From Uranotaenia lowii (Eukaryota; Arthropoda; Insecta; Diptera; Culicidae), in contig NC_073693.1 of assembly GCF_029784155.1 (NCBI RefSeq), forward strand, positions 315,937,536 through 316,001,535: a stretch of 64,000 nucleotides of DNA, in the 5' to 3' direction. The notes below the pieces were generated by a model, which did not search any database, was not told the origin of the DNA, and worked only from the letters and a program-made list of their open reading frames with translations. The position numbers and the translations under genes were made by a program. Shown piece by piece: positions 22,824-33,826 of this stretch. Positions within the stretch are counted from its first letter, which is position 1. Every line of letters starts with the position of its first letter.

Positions 22824-25548
22824 TAAGCATCTTTTATTCCAATCCTCATCATGATCCTTAGTTGTGATTCCTGATAGTGAATACAGGACTAAGATCCGGA
22901 TCTTGACTCATAATTGTAGTCTGCGATCCTGACTGACCCGAACCGTGAATCCAAATGACTACCCCCGTTCCTTATCCTGATTCAGGACCCTGGATCCCAT
23001 TACTTTTGAAAGTTTAACCTTTTACAACAGACCCACTAAACAAGGCACCTCTTTCTACATACTTGATCCTCAGGGATACCACTTTAAACTTTCAGGTGCT
23101 TTGTGGGGCAGAGCCTAAAAAGCTTGGAAAACCCTAATTTTTTTATTTTTTGGATTTAAAATTTGATATTTATATTTTTTAAAACTTGATTGATAGAGCA
23201 TTTCAAATCATTCATCTAAAAAAAAAATCGATGTTTTGAGCATCTTGTTAAGGAGGAGGAGTTGAGATTAATATTTTGAAATATTAGATAAAAAATGAAG
23301 GTACCTATACAGCTATATGAAAAAAATGTATTTAAGATAAACGTTAACCAAATATTCTTAATTCTTGAAATTCTTCAATTTTCATAAAATGGATTTTTAC
23401 AAATTTCAAAAATTTCTTAGTATAGTTTTTCTAGTAAAATTCAACGTCGAGCTTCAAACAAAAATAAAGAACAAAATTTAAATTTTTTGAAGAAAAAAAA
23501 ATTGCTTCTAATATATGCTCATGAAGAAATTATTTAACTTTTTTTGAGGCATGTTTTTGATGTTTTTCATGAGATTTGAAAACAAATTTCAAGAACTATT
23601 TTTTGGAATGAAAGCCTTCAGTTAAGTGTGAGATCTTAGTGAGTAAGCTAATACCTTCCTACTTACAATTTTTTTCTATAATAACTCAACAAGTAGATTT
23701 AAGTTTTCATTAAATTTTTAGTTTGAAATTTTTGCAGAAACTTTTAGAAATGCTCATTGAGTAGAGTAGTTAGTCATCTACATCAGTGGAAGATTCGCGA
23801 ATAATTTCATTTGCGTTCATGCATTAACTCCTGATCGATGATCGATATAAGTTTCAATATCAAGAATTTGCGTATATGATCTCGAATTATATGCGAAAGG
23901 TAATAGAAAAAAAAACAGATTTATAAAAGTCAGAAAAAAGCTACATTTCTTGTATTTTTTAAACTTAAAAAGTCGTTGACGCTGAATAATGGCTAATGAA
24001 AGGACATAGAAAAATGGTTTATTTTATTATGATCACAAGCTAACAAATAAATAAATTTAGTTAAGTCAAGTCATAATTTGAAAAAAAAAAACTGTTGAAC
24101 ATTCGTTCAAAACAGATAAAATTTGAAAAAAAGAGAGAATAAAATGTCGATTATTTTTTAACTTTATCACCGAAAACTTTAAATAAGATAAAATGAGATG
24201 CTAAAAAAAAATTGAAACTATCATCTCTGAACTGAGTACTGCTTTTTATGTCCGATTAAAACATACTTAGAAAAATATTTGCATTACAAAACTTTTGGAA
24301 ATGTTTAAAGTGTTGCAAAAAGCATTTATGGTTTTAACGATTAGTTTTTTTAATTACCTACAATAATTCAAAGAAATCTTAGAATTTGAGAACTTTCAAA
24401 AATTGTCTAGAGATCGTTAAATCATTTGAATTTCTGTTTATTCTAAATATGTAGAAATTTTTTAACATTTATTCTAAAAAAACGGAATTCGATATTTCTA
24501 TGTATTTAATTTACATAAAACTTCAAGAAAAAATAGTTTGAACTACACGGCGGATTTTCTCGTGAACAGTGCATTGGAAAGGACAGTGTTTCAGCATAAA
24601 TGTAGAAAATCTTCAAACATGTAATTTTTTTTTCGTTTAGGAGTTGTCGTTATCAAGATAAGGGGAACTTATTTAAATTTAACCCACGTGTAAACCAACC
24701 TGTACCTTTCAAAAATGAATTTATATATAAAGCTAAAATATCACCAACTAGTAGGTGAGATGGTTTTTACTACCGAGAACAAGTCATCCGAAGATATCAA
24801 ACCTCTATGAGTTGATTTAAAGAAGTTTCGAAGTTTTGTCTAGCACAAAGCAAGTTTTGTCCCACTGTGGTACCTCTTTACCTGGGTCCTTTTTATCCTT
24901 CATCTTCATTTTTCTCCTAGATGTGGACCCACATTCTTATCCAGATTTTAGATCTAAATTATAGTCACTAGTCCTAGTCCCAAACAATGGGACCTGAATT
25001 TTTGTCCGGACCTGATCCTGGATCCTTAGACTATCTTTTTTGACGTAGAATTATGTCCTACGACATCGCAGAAGGAGAACAAATCAGCTAATTTCCAGCT
25101 TGTCAAACAAGCAGCTCGTTTATAATTAGGTATATACAATTTTTTTAGCAACCTCGGGTCCGCTGAATAACAACAACATTACGCATGTTCAATGACCGCG
25201 CAGTATCTGAATGTGTTTGACGTCAAAATCAAATGCAAGTTAAACGATATGTGCCACAAAAACGTTTTTTCAGGTAGATACGAGTTTTATAGATTCATCG
25301 CATTTGACGCTGATAGAAAATGTTATTTTTTTTTCTGAAAACGAATATTTAAAATGAACAAAAAAAGATTTTTATTTCGAAAAATCATAGAAAAAATGTA
25401 ATCTTCACAGTTTAAAATAAAAATCAACTGTAATGATATGATTTTTCAAAACAAAAAACGTCAACAAAGCGAACCAACGTCTGTCTCAAGAAGTACCTGA
25501 TTAAGAAATGCGAACGGATTTTGCGTCACGGAAATGCTTAGATGTTGC
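22824..25548. other. Intergenic DNA
   Basis: AT-rich. Two patches (about 22850-23000 and 24880-25040) are rich in GATCCTG/ATCCTGG words and look like a decayed short repeat. No gene features seen. Confidence 0.45.
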
Positions 25549-25857
25549 ATGGTCGGATTACGTTGCATGGTGTGATTCTGATACATTGAAGAATATGTTT
25601 CACGGTCGGATTATGTTGTATGGTCTGATTATTTTTCATGGTAGGATTATGTCACATGGTCCGATTGTATTGCATCATCCGATTATGTCGCATAGTCCGA
25701 TTTTGTCGCATAGTCAGATTTTGTAGCGTGGTTCGATTATTTCGCATGATCAGATTATGTTGCATGGACCGATTATGTTGCATGGTCGAATTATGTCGCA
25801 TGGTCCGATTATGTCACATGGTTAGATTATGTTACATTGTTCGATTTTTTTCGATTA
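25549..25857 (+). repeat. 18-bp minisatellite (CATGGTCCGATTATGTCG)
   Basis: About 17 diverged copies of an 18-bp unit, recognisable by CATGGTC, CCGATTATG and TGTCGCATGG. The period is a multiple of three, so spurious open frames appear across it. Confidence 0.88.
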
Positions 25858-26403
25858 GTTTAAAAACTTTAAAATTTACATATTTTTGATCAATGAAAAT
25901 AGAGTACGAATGACATACATGCAATACATACATTGACAAAAGAAAATTGTTGATATTGTACGTTCATTTTGCGGTCGTAGCTAAATTAGGAGACAGGTGG
26001 GCTAAATGCGGATACTAAGGAGAATACTCATTTTCTCTCATATTCCAATAGATAGGAGTCTGAAAACTATATTGACATAAGCGGACATCTCTTCATACAC
26101 TTCCAAGAAATTCTTCTGTAAAGTCTCTTACAGTTTTTGAGAAAATGACTCTTAAATAAAAGAAATCAAAATAGTGCGCATTAATGCGCATATTCATGTC
26201 ACCAGCTATATTCCTGTTGCACTTGCAATATTTTCGGATAATTTATATTATATTTCATTATTTGTTATATTTTAAACAGATTACTGTTAAGCTCTTCTCT
26301 TTCCCCTGAAGATTGTAATAAGTGGGTACATTTTATTTTCCAATGATAAAAAGTAAAAAACTTATATAGTTTGTCTATTTTTATTGATAGAGGCATTTAA
26401 CCT
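25858..26403. other. Intergenic DNA
   Basis: Nothing recognisable. Confidence 0.45.
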
Positions 26404-26480
26404 AGGGTTGCCACCCGTCCCGCAAAAACAGGACATATCCCACTTTTTCACCAAATGTCCCGCCGTCCTGCTTTTTGCTG
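26404..26480 (+). repeat. GGGTTGCCA...TCCCG dispersed repeat fragment
   Basis: AGGGTTGCCACCCGTCCCGC, followed by ATCCCAC and ATGTCCCGC words. A related fragment with the same TCCCGCTTTTT phrases is at 27634-27730. It probably belongs to one old transposon family. Confidence 0.4.
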
Positions 26481-26667
26481 ACAAAACGTTTGTGCAAGAC
26501 TCAACCCTCTCCTATTCTACCACTTCAAAATAGTCGGTTCGTGCGTAATGGAAAGGCTTCTAATAAAATTTTTCCTTGATCATTTTCAACTCTTGTCATT
26601 TTTTCTAATCTTATTTGATCTATTTATGATTTTCAAAACTAAAAATGTTCTAACTGAAAGAAAATAA

Positions 26668-26962
26668 AATTCACCGATAAAGCTGTGAAAATAAAATAAG
26701 AAGTTTCACTGACTTACACTGGAAAAACCTTTATTTAGCCTCAATTTAAATTCATTGGTTAAACACAGAAAATATAATTGCCACTTCAAAAATAGAAATG
26801 TTTTTACTTTAAAAACATGAAATTCACCGATAAGGCTGTAAAAATTAAGTTGGAAGCTTTGCTGGCTTACACTAGAAAAATATAAATTTAGCCTCAATTT
26901 CAATTGATTGGTTCAAAACAGAAAATTTAATGCCATTCAAGTATAAAGTTTTATTTATTAGT
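26668..26962 (+). repeat. 153-bp tandem duplication (two copies)
   Basis: AATTCACCGATAA followed by AGCTGT/GGCTGT starts at 26668 and again at 26821. Both copies continue with CTTACACT, TTAGCCTCAATTT and ACAGAAAAT. The copies differ at many positions, so the duplication is old. Confidence 0.8.
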
Positions 26963-27633
26963 GTTGTTATTACTCAAAATTAGCAGAGTTTTTCCAAAGT
27001 TCATACAAAACAAGATTAAATTACTTATGAAGTTCTTAACATTAAAGGTGGTCGGAAGATTTTAAAAACCTAACCCGATGGTTCGAAACCGAGCAATATG
27101 GTTATGAATAAACCTTGGCAAAATCCGGTCATCTGATTTCAACATATTCAGTCCGAACTCCGGACAACATCTGGACAAATTTGGTCTAAGCCATGGCATT
27201 GTTCAATAAAAATCAAAAAGAGTACACTTGAAAATATATTTTCAATCGTATTTTAGGCTTCCGAAAAATTGTTCATGATTATTTAGATTCAACTTGATTC
27301 AAAGATTTTAGACGTAAAATTAAAAGAATATATTAACTCAATTAAAGTTTTTTGGTTCAATTTTGAAAATCTGAGAAGTTTGTGGATATTCTCTTGATTC
27401 TGTTTTCTGAAAAACAGATATTGTGATGAAAGTTCGCTCAAATCACAAATTTTTCTGTGATTCCGGAAGCCTTGTTTTGAACTACAACATTTTCGACTTA
27501 AGTACTCGCAGTATACAAAGATGGAAGTTTTCTTGAAAATTCAATTTTTTTAATTAATTTCATTTCTCCATATTTTTTTACTTCCTATGAACTATTTTAG
27601 CTGGAGCTGGAGCTGAATGGTCATAAAAATTCG

Positions 27634-27730
27634 GGTTTCCAGAGTTTTGCGAAATATCCCTCTTTTTACGGAGATGTCCCGCTTTTTTCGTATAATGTCC
27701 CGCTTTTTTCTGAAAGTATCTGGTAAGCCC
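27634..27730 (+). repeat. GGGTTTCCA...TCCCGC dispersed repeat fragment
   Basis: GGGTTTCCAGAGTTTTGCG, then two TGTCCCGCTTTTTTC words. It is a relative of 26404-26480 in the same orientation. Confidence 0.4.
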
Positions 27731-28544
27731 AATTCATCCTACCTTGTAAAGGCATTCAAATCCAACTATAACTTTGCAAAAAGATTCAATATTTTGATTT
27801 TTTTATTTTCAGATAAATGAGAAAAAAAACCATTAACATTTTTGATTACATTTCCTGTTCGCACAGTTATTAAAGTTCTGTATATTTAAACAAAACTATT
27901 TAATTTTTTTTAAATGTTTATATTAAATTGCTTTGAATACCAATAAAATTGATTCATGTCATGTATCAAAAGCTGATTACCCTCAAATTGCACTGATTAG
28001 ATGTCTCATAACATTTTTTTTTATTGCTTATATTGCCACAAAAGCAAAACAAATTTGGAAGCAATCCTCCAGTCCTAATTTAGCGCAACGTGTTTTAATT
28101 TTGTATGGAAATTTTTAAGGCAAAACCATTTTTTTATTCAAAAATTGCCAGAGATGAAAGAAAGATCTTGAAATGGATTATGTTAATTTTAACATTTATG
28201 ACTGCTCATTTTAAAGCTGTTCAACTGTAGGATAAATAAATGAATAAAAAAACCCGATTTAATACACTTAACAGTGGATTGGAGGCTTTCTTACAGAGTG
28301 TGAACTATCTTTGGAAACATATTACACAATGATGGATACCTGATTTCTGTAATATATATGATTAATCTACAAAAAAGATTATAATTTAAAAAATTGAAAG
28401 CAAAAATTACTAAACTCTATATAAAAAAAAGACGGCCAGTACGTTTTTTGGAGGATAAGCGATAAGTGAATTCAAGGAGTTCATTTACTATCAAAATATT
28501 TAAAACTGTCTAAGTTTTAGTGACACATTTCTCGACGCTCACTA
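27731..28544. other. Intergenic DNA
   Basis: AT-rich with no gene or repeat that I can define. Confidence 0.45.
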
Positions 28545-28622
28545 GTGGTCAAGGGGTTAGCCTCCTAAACCCTCATGATAAATGTCGTGGGATCGATTTT
28601 TGGCCGTTTGATGAACTTTTTG
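28545..28622 (+). repeat. tRNA-like fragment, possible SINE head
   Basis: CTAGTGGTCAAGGGG resembles an A box/D arm and GTGGGATCGATTTTTGG resembles a B box/T arm, about 50 bp apart with a long variable region like a class II tRNA. There are no clear 3' tail or target duplications. It is a candidate tRNA-derived SINE remnant, not a functional tRNA. Confidence 0.35.
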
Positions 28623-31621
28623 TCAAATTTTTGATTGCCTCGGTAATTAATTTAGCGATCGCTGGCTACTGCTGCTGAGCAAATGGCTACCTTTTTTGAA
28701 GCCAACGTAAGCATGATATGTTCTATGGAATAGAACAATTTAAAACAATTTTTTTTTTGTTTTGAAATATGACCTACAGGAAAAAAAATCCAATTTTTTT
28801 TAACTAAATTCATCAAAATCGTGAAATCTAGAATAGGAGTTATTGTGGTAAGAACGTTTCAATGGAACGTACAAATTAACGGACATCATCAAAACTCATC
28901 GAGCTGAGTCGAAAAAAACGTAAAGAACTACCTGGAAAAGCCATTAAATTGCATCGATTTATTTAACCTTGACAAAAAAAATCCTTGAAAAATGTGAAAA
29001 CTCTAGCCAGCAAAACCTGCCATTTTTAGATATTTTTCACTGAATTTTGTATTTTTTATTGTGAAATGGTTACAACATTTTTATGAAAGACTAAGCTTTT
29101 ACTCCAAAGAATGAAGCTGAGGAATATACAACATCAACATTAAAAGACAAACCTCATTTCATGCTTATTTGAATTTTCATGATGATTTAATACGCAAAAA
29201 ATTGTCTTTCTCCATACAAATTCCTATACCAAATTGAATCGCTTTGCGTTAATTCAGGGATCACCAAAAACTTCTCAAATTTTGCACATTTGCTTGGTGG
29301 CCCAAAAAAAACCAAAATACATATGGAGGTAAAAAGTCCTTACCATAAGTATTACCCAATATGCGCATTTAGGAACACTTTCCCCTACAACCTTGTTAAC
29401 ATTTCCTCCAGATATTTTATCGTTTACTTTTCTTTTGAAGATTGCTGAATCATTCAAGTAGTTGGTAAACCTACATTTTCATCAAAAAAACAATCTTTGA
29501 GGTCCCTTAAAATATGTGAAGGTTGTTGTAAAATCTTTCAGTTTCTTGAAATGTTATGTTTGGAATACATCGTTTTCCATCGAGTTCTTTTTGCATTGAG
29601 TATTCTTTAAAAATTTTATTAACAAATTCGTTTATTAAATCAATAGGTCTACAAGAAAAAGGATCAGGAATATGTATCGGGATAGTGTTTAAAAGCACTC
29701 GTATGAAATGGCCGTTTGAACATGGATTAAATTTTACAGTCAGCTGACTTTTTATCCATGCTTAATCTCCGTCAATTTATTATTGGAAATTTGATCAAAC
29801 AAATATGAATCCAAAAATGTTTTAAATCATTCACAGTTTTTTGTTTTACCTTAAATTTCTTTGAAAGAAGCTTTTGAGAAACACGAATTTATTCATCCAC
29901 AGAGCCACCTTTTAATTGACTGGAATTTTTTTTTTCGATCACCACTTCGAAACAAAACTCGTCAAAACACGATGTGATAACCATAGCCGCAATCAACGAA
30001 CAAAAATGCTTTCGTTGATTTGCATTTCAATAGATTATTAAAAACAGCCACTTTAATCAGAGTATCGATCTTTCCGGGGAGCTCGATTATTTATGATTTA
30101 CGGATTATCCATTCTCATTGCGTTTCCTAGATTTGCATTTTTTTCTTCTACACCCCTTCAATGGAAGAGTTTGGTTCAATTGCATTTTCCATGGAAAATT
30201 TTGTATCCGAAACTCATCAACCATCAACAGTGGCTGGTTGATGAGGGAAAAAATGGAAATAAATCCGCACATAAAAAATCAAATAAATCATCGCACTTAA
30301 AATTGCGGGCTGCTACTGCCGATTAATTGTTGACAGTTTCCGACAGCACATTTTTAATCTCAGATTAAGCTTACGTTAACACGACACCGGCGCAATGGTA
30401 AATAATCCATCAGAAGATTTGGGATTGGTTTGGTGAAGGTTTTTTTTAATTGGAAGAAACGAGAAATTAAAGGTTAAAATGTATTTTATTTTGACAATCA
30501 TTAAAGAAATTATTTTTAATTTAATTGAATTTATGTTATATTAAAGCATAATTTTAGGCGCATTCTCATAACTTCATGATAAATTTGCTGAGGAAAAAAA
30601 AAAGTTCGTCACTTGATCAGAAATTCACACAAAACATTTTCCAACAACAAACCCCCACATTGTGAATTATCTTGTAAAAAGAACTAATTAGAATATTGGA
30701 TTAAAATTGCATCAGTATCTAGATAATGTAAAAATCAAACCAAGTAAAGATTAAAGGATAATTTAGCCGAAAACGCGGATCAGAATGGATGCAGTAAAAG
30801 AAGTTCGTGCACGGGTTTTGCAAGCGATCGTTTTAGTCAAAATCAATCACATTTCGATGCAGAGCGTCAGACCTCTGTAAAAGAGGCAATCTTTGGAGAA
30901 GAAACTTGTAAAAATTAAAGAAATGTTTGAACTTAGCTAAATTATATATATATATACATATAGGAAACAAGTGGAATCAAATGCAAAGCAAAGTGTCGAA
31001 TGTTGTACAATGGATGCAAATTGAGAGATTTAATAAAGAAAATTGAACAAATTTAATGAGTCGTTAGTGGTCTTTCCTTTTGTAATGATGACATTTGATT
31101 CGGTTTCGCATCCTTCGGAGGGAAAAGGGTCTTTTAAATGAGAATACTTTTTTTCCAGCGGCTAACAATCTGATCCGGCTTCATTTAGTCCATTTTTGGC
31201 AAATGACACCCCCAAAGGGTTGAAACACAGTGAAGAAAAAAGGAATCACGTTCCAGTTGCACCATTACCAAACTTCTAGGATGGCACACTCGAAGACGCT
31301 TACGATTCTTCGGCTTCATTATCTGTGGCAAACAATTCCGAGGTTGGTTTACTTTCGTTTGCGATATTTTTTTTTTGCTTTAATTCTGCTGCGGGTTCAG
31401 GATTCTTCCGTTTCATTTCCGGTCTGCCACAGTCAGCAGCAAACCTTGGGGTGGGAAAGAATCGAGAAAGGTAAACAAAGTAAGACAGCATCGTTTAGCA
31501 TCCATTTGCGGATGCCTTTCGCCCCTCAACAGCAGCGAAATCCTCGAGCTTGCCACACAGTTTGAGGGAACCGGGAGTTTTCCCAAAAGTCTTGTTAAAG
31601 ATTACCGCAACTTTTCCAAAC
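28623..31621. other. Intergenic DNA
   Basis: No gene that I can support. The part near 31230-31565 is GC-richer with open frames on both strands, but nothing recognisable is encoded and no coherent splice structure is seen. Confidence 0.45.
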
Positions 31622-31727
31622 GGTAGGGTTGTCAGACTGTTCTATTTATTCTTTAAAAAATGAACTAGAAAAATTCTCACGGTCGCCATGTACCGTTACA
31701 GGAAACCAACCATCTAGCAACCCTACC
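31622..31727. mobile_element. 106-bp MITE-like inverted repeat
   Basis: GGTAGGGTTGTCAGACTGTT at the left, with its reverse-complement relative (GGTAGGGTTGCTAGATGGTT, read backwards from 31727) at the right; 16 of 20 positions match. No clear target duplication. Confidence 0.5.
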
Positions 31728-32366
31728 CGCTGAGTCTACATCACAAAATTAAAGTCTACACCGGAAGCGGAGCGGGGCCAGGAAGTGCGGTGGCCAACCT
31801 CCGTCAAGACTTCTGATCCACTACTTGGCCAGCAGCAAGTCCCCCAAGACGAGCGAAAAATTTTTAATGAGCAAATGTTTCAGACAGATTGCTTTTTGCC
31901 TCGCTAGTCATCATCATTGGGCCACTGCTCTGGTCTCCAAGCGTGCGGTGAGTAAGAAGGTTCCATTTCTTGACTGGACAATCCCGTCGCTCGTTAATAA
32001 ATGGGAATTCATTCAATTCTTCTGGTTTCCGCCAGCCCAAAGTAAGTCTGGATGTTGTGTTTTGGCTTGTGGTGGTTACTGACGAAAAGCTGCAAACCGC
32101 AAGCTGTCATCCACTCTGGGATTAAGAATACACACTGAGGATTGGAAGGATAGAAAACAATTAAGACAGATAGCATCCAGAAAAATGTCAGTAGATAATA
32201 GCTTTCAATAAGCTTTCAATAAACTATTTAAAACAACTCATATTCCTAAAAAATGTTTCCAAACACAACTAGATCTGAACTTAATCACTGTTTAAACAAG
32301 AGAGCAAACACTTAAGGTCAGAGGATCTGAATTTAACAAGAAATAAAAATTTAAATATTTGGAATA
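31728..32366. other. Intergenic DNA
   Basis: A GC-richer part (31760-32090) has an open plus-strand frame of 85 codons, without a recognisable domain. I do not call it a gene. Confidence 0.4.
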
Positions 32367-32409
32367 AATTGTCAAAATTGTCAAAATTGTCAAAATTGTC
32401 AAAATTGTC
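32367..32409 (+). repeat. (TTGTCAAAA)n satellite, left part
   Basis: About 4.5 copies of a 9-bp unit directly left of the retrotransposon, continued at 40122-40332 on the other side. The last five bases (TTGTC, 32405-32409) are the target-site duplication. Confidence 0.95.
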
Positions 32410-32717
32410 TGTTCGGGGGAATCGTTCACCCAATCACGTTACCGGTTCGGACACTTGTCGGGGAATTCGCGGATCGTTATATTGAAACACTTTACTTTCG
32501 ACTTGATTAATTCGCGGCGGTTTATTGCGAGATGGCTTACTGTCGACGGTGGTTTATGCTAAACTGTGCTGCTGCTGGCTGCTTCAGTCAGCTGTTTCGG
32601 TAGTCACATACTACCACACATACGCGACGGCATGACTGTCAAGCCGTGCGATGTTTTTTATCGCTGGGGGTGTTCAAGCATTTTGAATGTCGATATGTTT
32701 TTCTTCCTTTTCTAACA
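32410..32717 (-). repeat. 3' LTR of the BEL/Pao element
   Basis: 308 bp. It carries AATAAA in element orientation (plus-strand TTTATT at 32521-32526). It differs from the 5' LTR by T versus C in the TTTTTC/TTTTCC run near its TCTAACA edge. Confidence 0.97.
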
Positions 32718-32733
32718 TATGCCGCCCGCCTTG
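32718..32733 (-). promoter_or_regulatory. Polypurine tract
   Basis: In element orientation AAGGCGGGCGGCATA lies directly before the 3' LTR. It has the G-rich AGGCGGGCGGC form known from BEL elements and would prime plus-strand synthesis. Confidence 0.75.
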
Positions 32734-33826
32734 AAATATCATTTCAATTTATCTCGCTTACTCTAACGGTATATAAACATAATTCGTGTTTGTTTTGATT
32801 TCATCATAGTGCGATTCTGTTACGGTGGATCTGATTTTATACAAATAAATGCAAATTCTGCTTATAATATTGTGAAAACTAATCTAGGGTGTGAAAAAGT
32901 TCTGAAGTGTATTAGTTTATGTGTGTTCAAATGCTGCATCATATCCTTTATGTCCCGTTAGCTGCTGCATATTTGAGATCAGCTGATGAGCATGATGTGA
33001 ACTGCGATGACTGCGACCTTGCAGTAGGGATACGGTTACCAGTGAGAAGAATTTGAACAAATTCTTTAAATGATGAAACTAATTTCTGCTTGTTTCACTG
33101 TTTTAGGCTGCGCTGATGTTTACTGCCGTTGTTTTGTTGCTGCTGGATCGTCGGTTTCTTACAACCCTTGTAGTGCTGAGAGATCAACTGCGGTGGTGTT
33201 CTGCGATGCAACCGACGTGTGATGTAATTCGATGACGTGCGGTGAAAATACCAGAGTGACCTGTTAGGATGAAGAGCGCTTTTTAAACCGTCGAAGTGCA
33301 AACATGAAAGGAACTTGCCTGGCGCGGAGGCCACTAGGCCTCCGCTGATTCCTCCGTCGCCTGGAGTCCTTCCTCGCTGATGATTTTGACGGTTTCCAAT
33401 CTGGTCCAGTGTGCTTGGTTTTAAGCTGCGATCGACAATGCTGGCCAAGCCTGTCGATTACTGCTATGCCTGGACGAGAAGGTTGATGGTACCTATCAAC
33501 CTTGCTAGGTGATATGCGCTCTGCATCTTAGGGGGAATAATTCTGCCCGAAAACGTGCACTAAATTGTGCTGGCGTTTAACGCCGCTGTTAGTCCCATTT
33601 GGACACAAATTCAATTTGAACGTGCACAATGCTGTGCTGGCGCTTAACGCCTCTGTTAGTGAAACCTTATGTTTCATTCTGACATAGTTACTGACTGACA
33701 ATACATCTGACGGAATACTTCTGACTTAAACTACATGCAGCATGCTCAGGTTTCTTATATCGGACATAAAATTGTATATTCTTAAGAATTGAAATAGAAA
33801 CCCAAATCTGACAAAATTTAACTCTG
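32734..33826 (-). other. 3' untranslated region of the BEL/Pao element
   Basis: About 1.1 kb between the integrase stop and the polypurine tract. A minus-strand frame of 117 codons at 33095-33448 has no recognisable domain and may be chance. A 42-bp motif is repeated with a 67-bp period. Confidence 0.6.
33552..33660. repeat. Imperfect direct repeat in the BEL/Pao 3' region
   Basis: AACGTGCAC...GTGCTGGCG..TTAACGCC..CTGTTAGT at 33552-33593 recurs at 33619-33660, a period of 67 bp. It also contains short palindromes (GGCGTTTAACGCC, GGCGCTTAACGCC). Confidence 0.8.

Noticed and set aside
25508..25889. Two overlapping frames with Met-Val-Arg-Leu-Cys type repeats
   Set aside because: Explained by the 18-bp minisatellite; no other sign of coding.
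31300..31491. Minus-strand Lys/Glu-rich frame as a gene
   Set aside because: The opposite strand is equally open, there are no splice sites or domain, and the bias follows local base composition.
33095..33448. 117-codon minus-strand frame in the BEL element
   Set aside because: It lies after the integrase stop, with no envelope, signal or membrane features. It is treated as chance within the 3' region.
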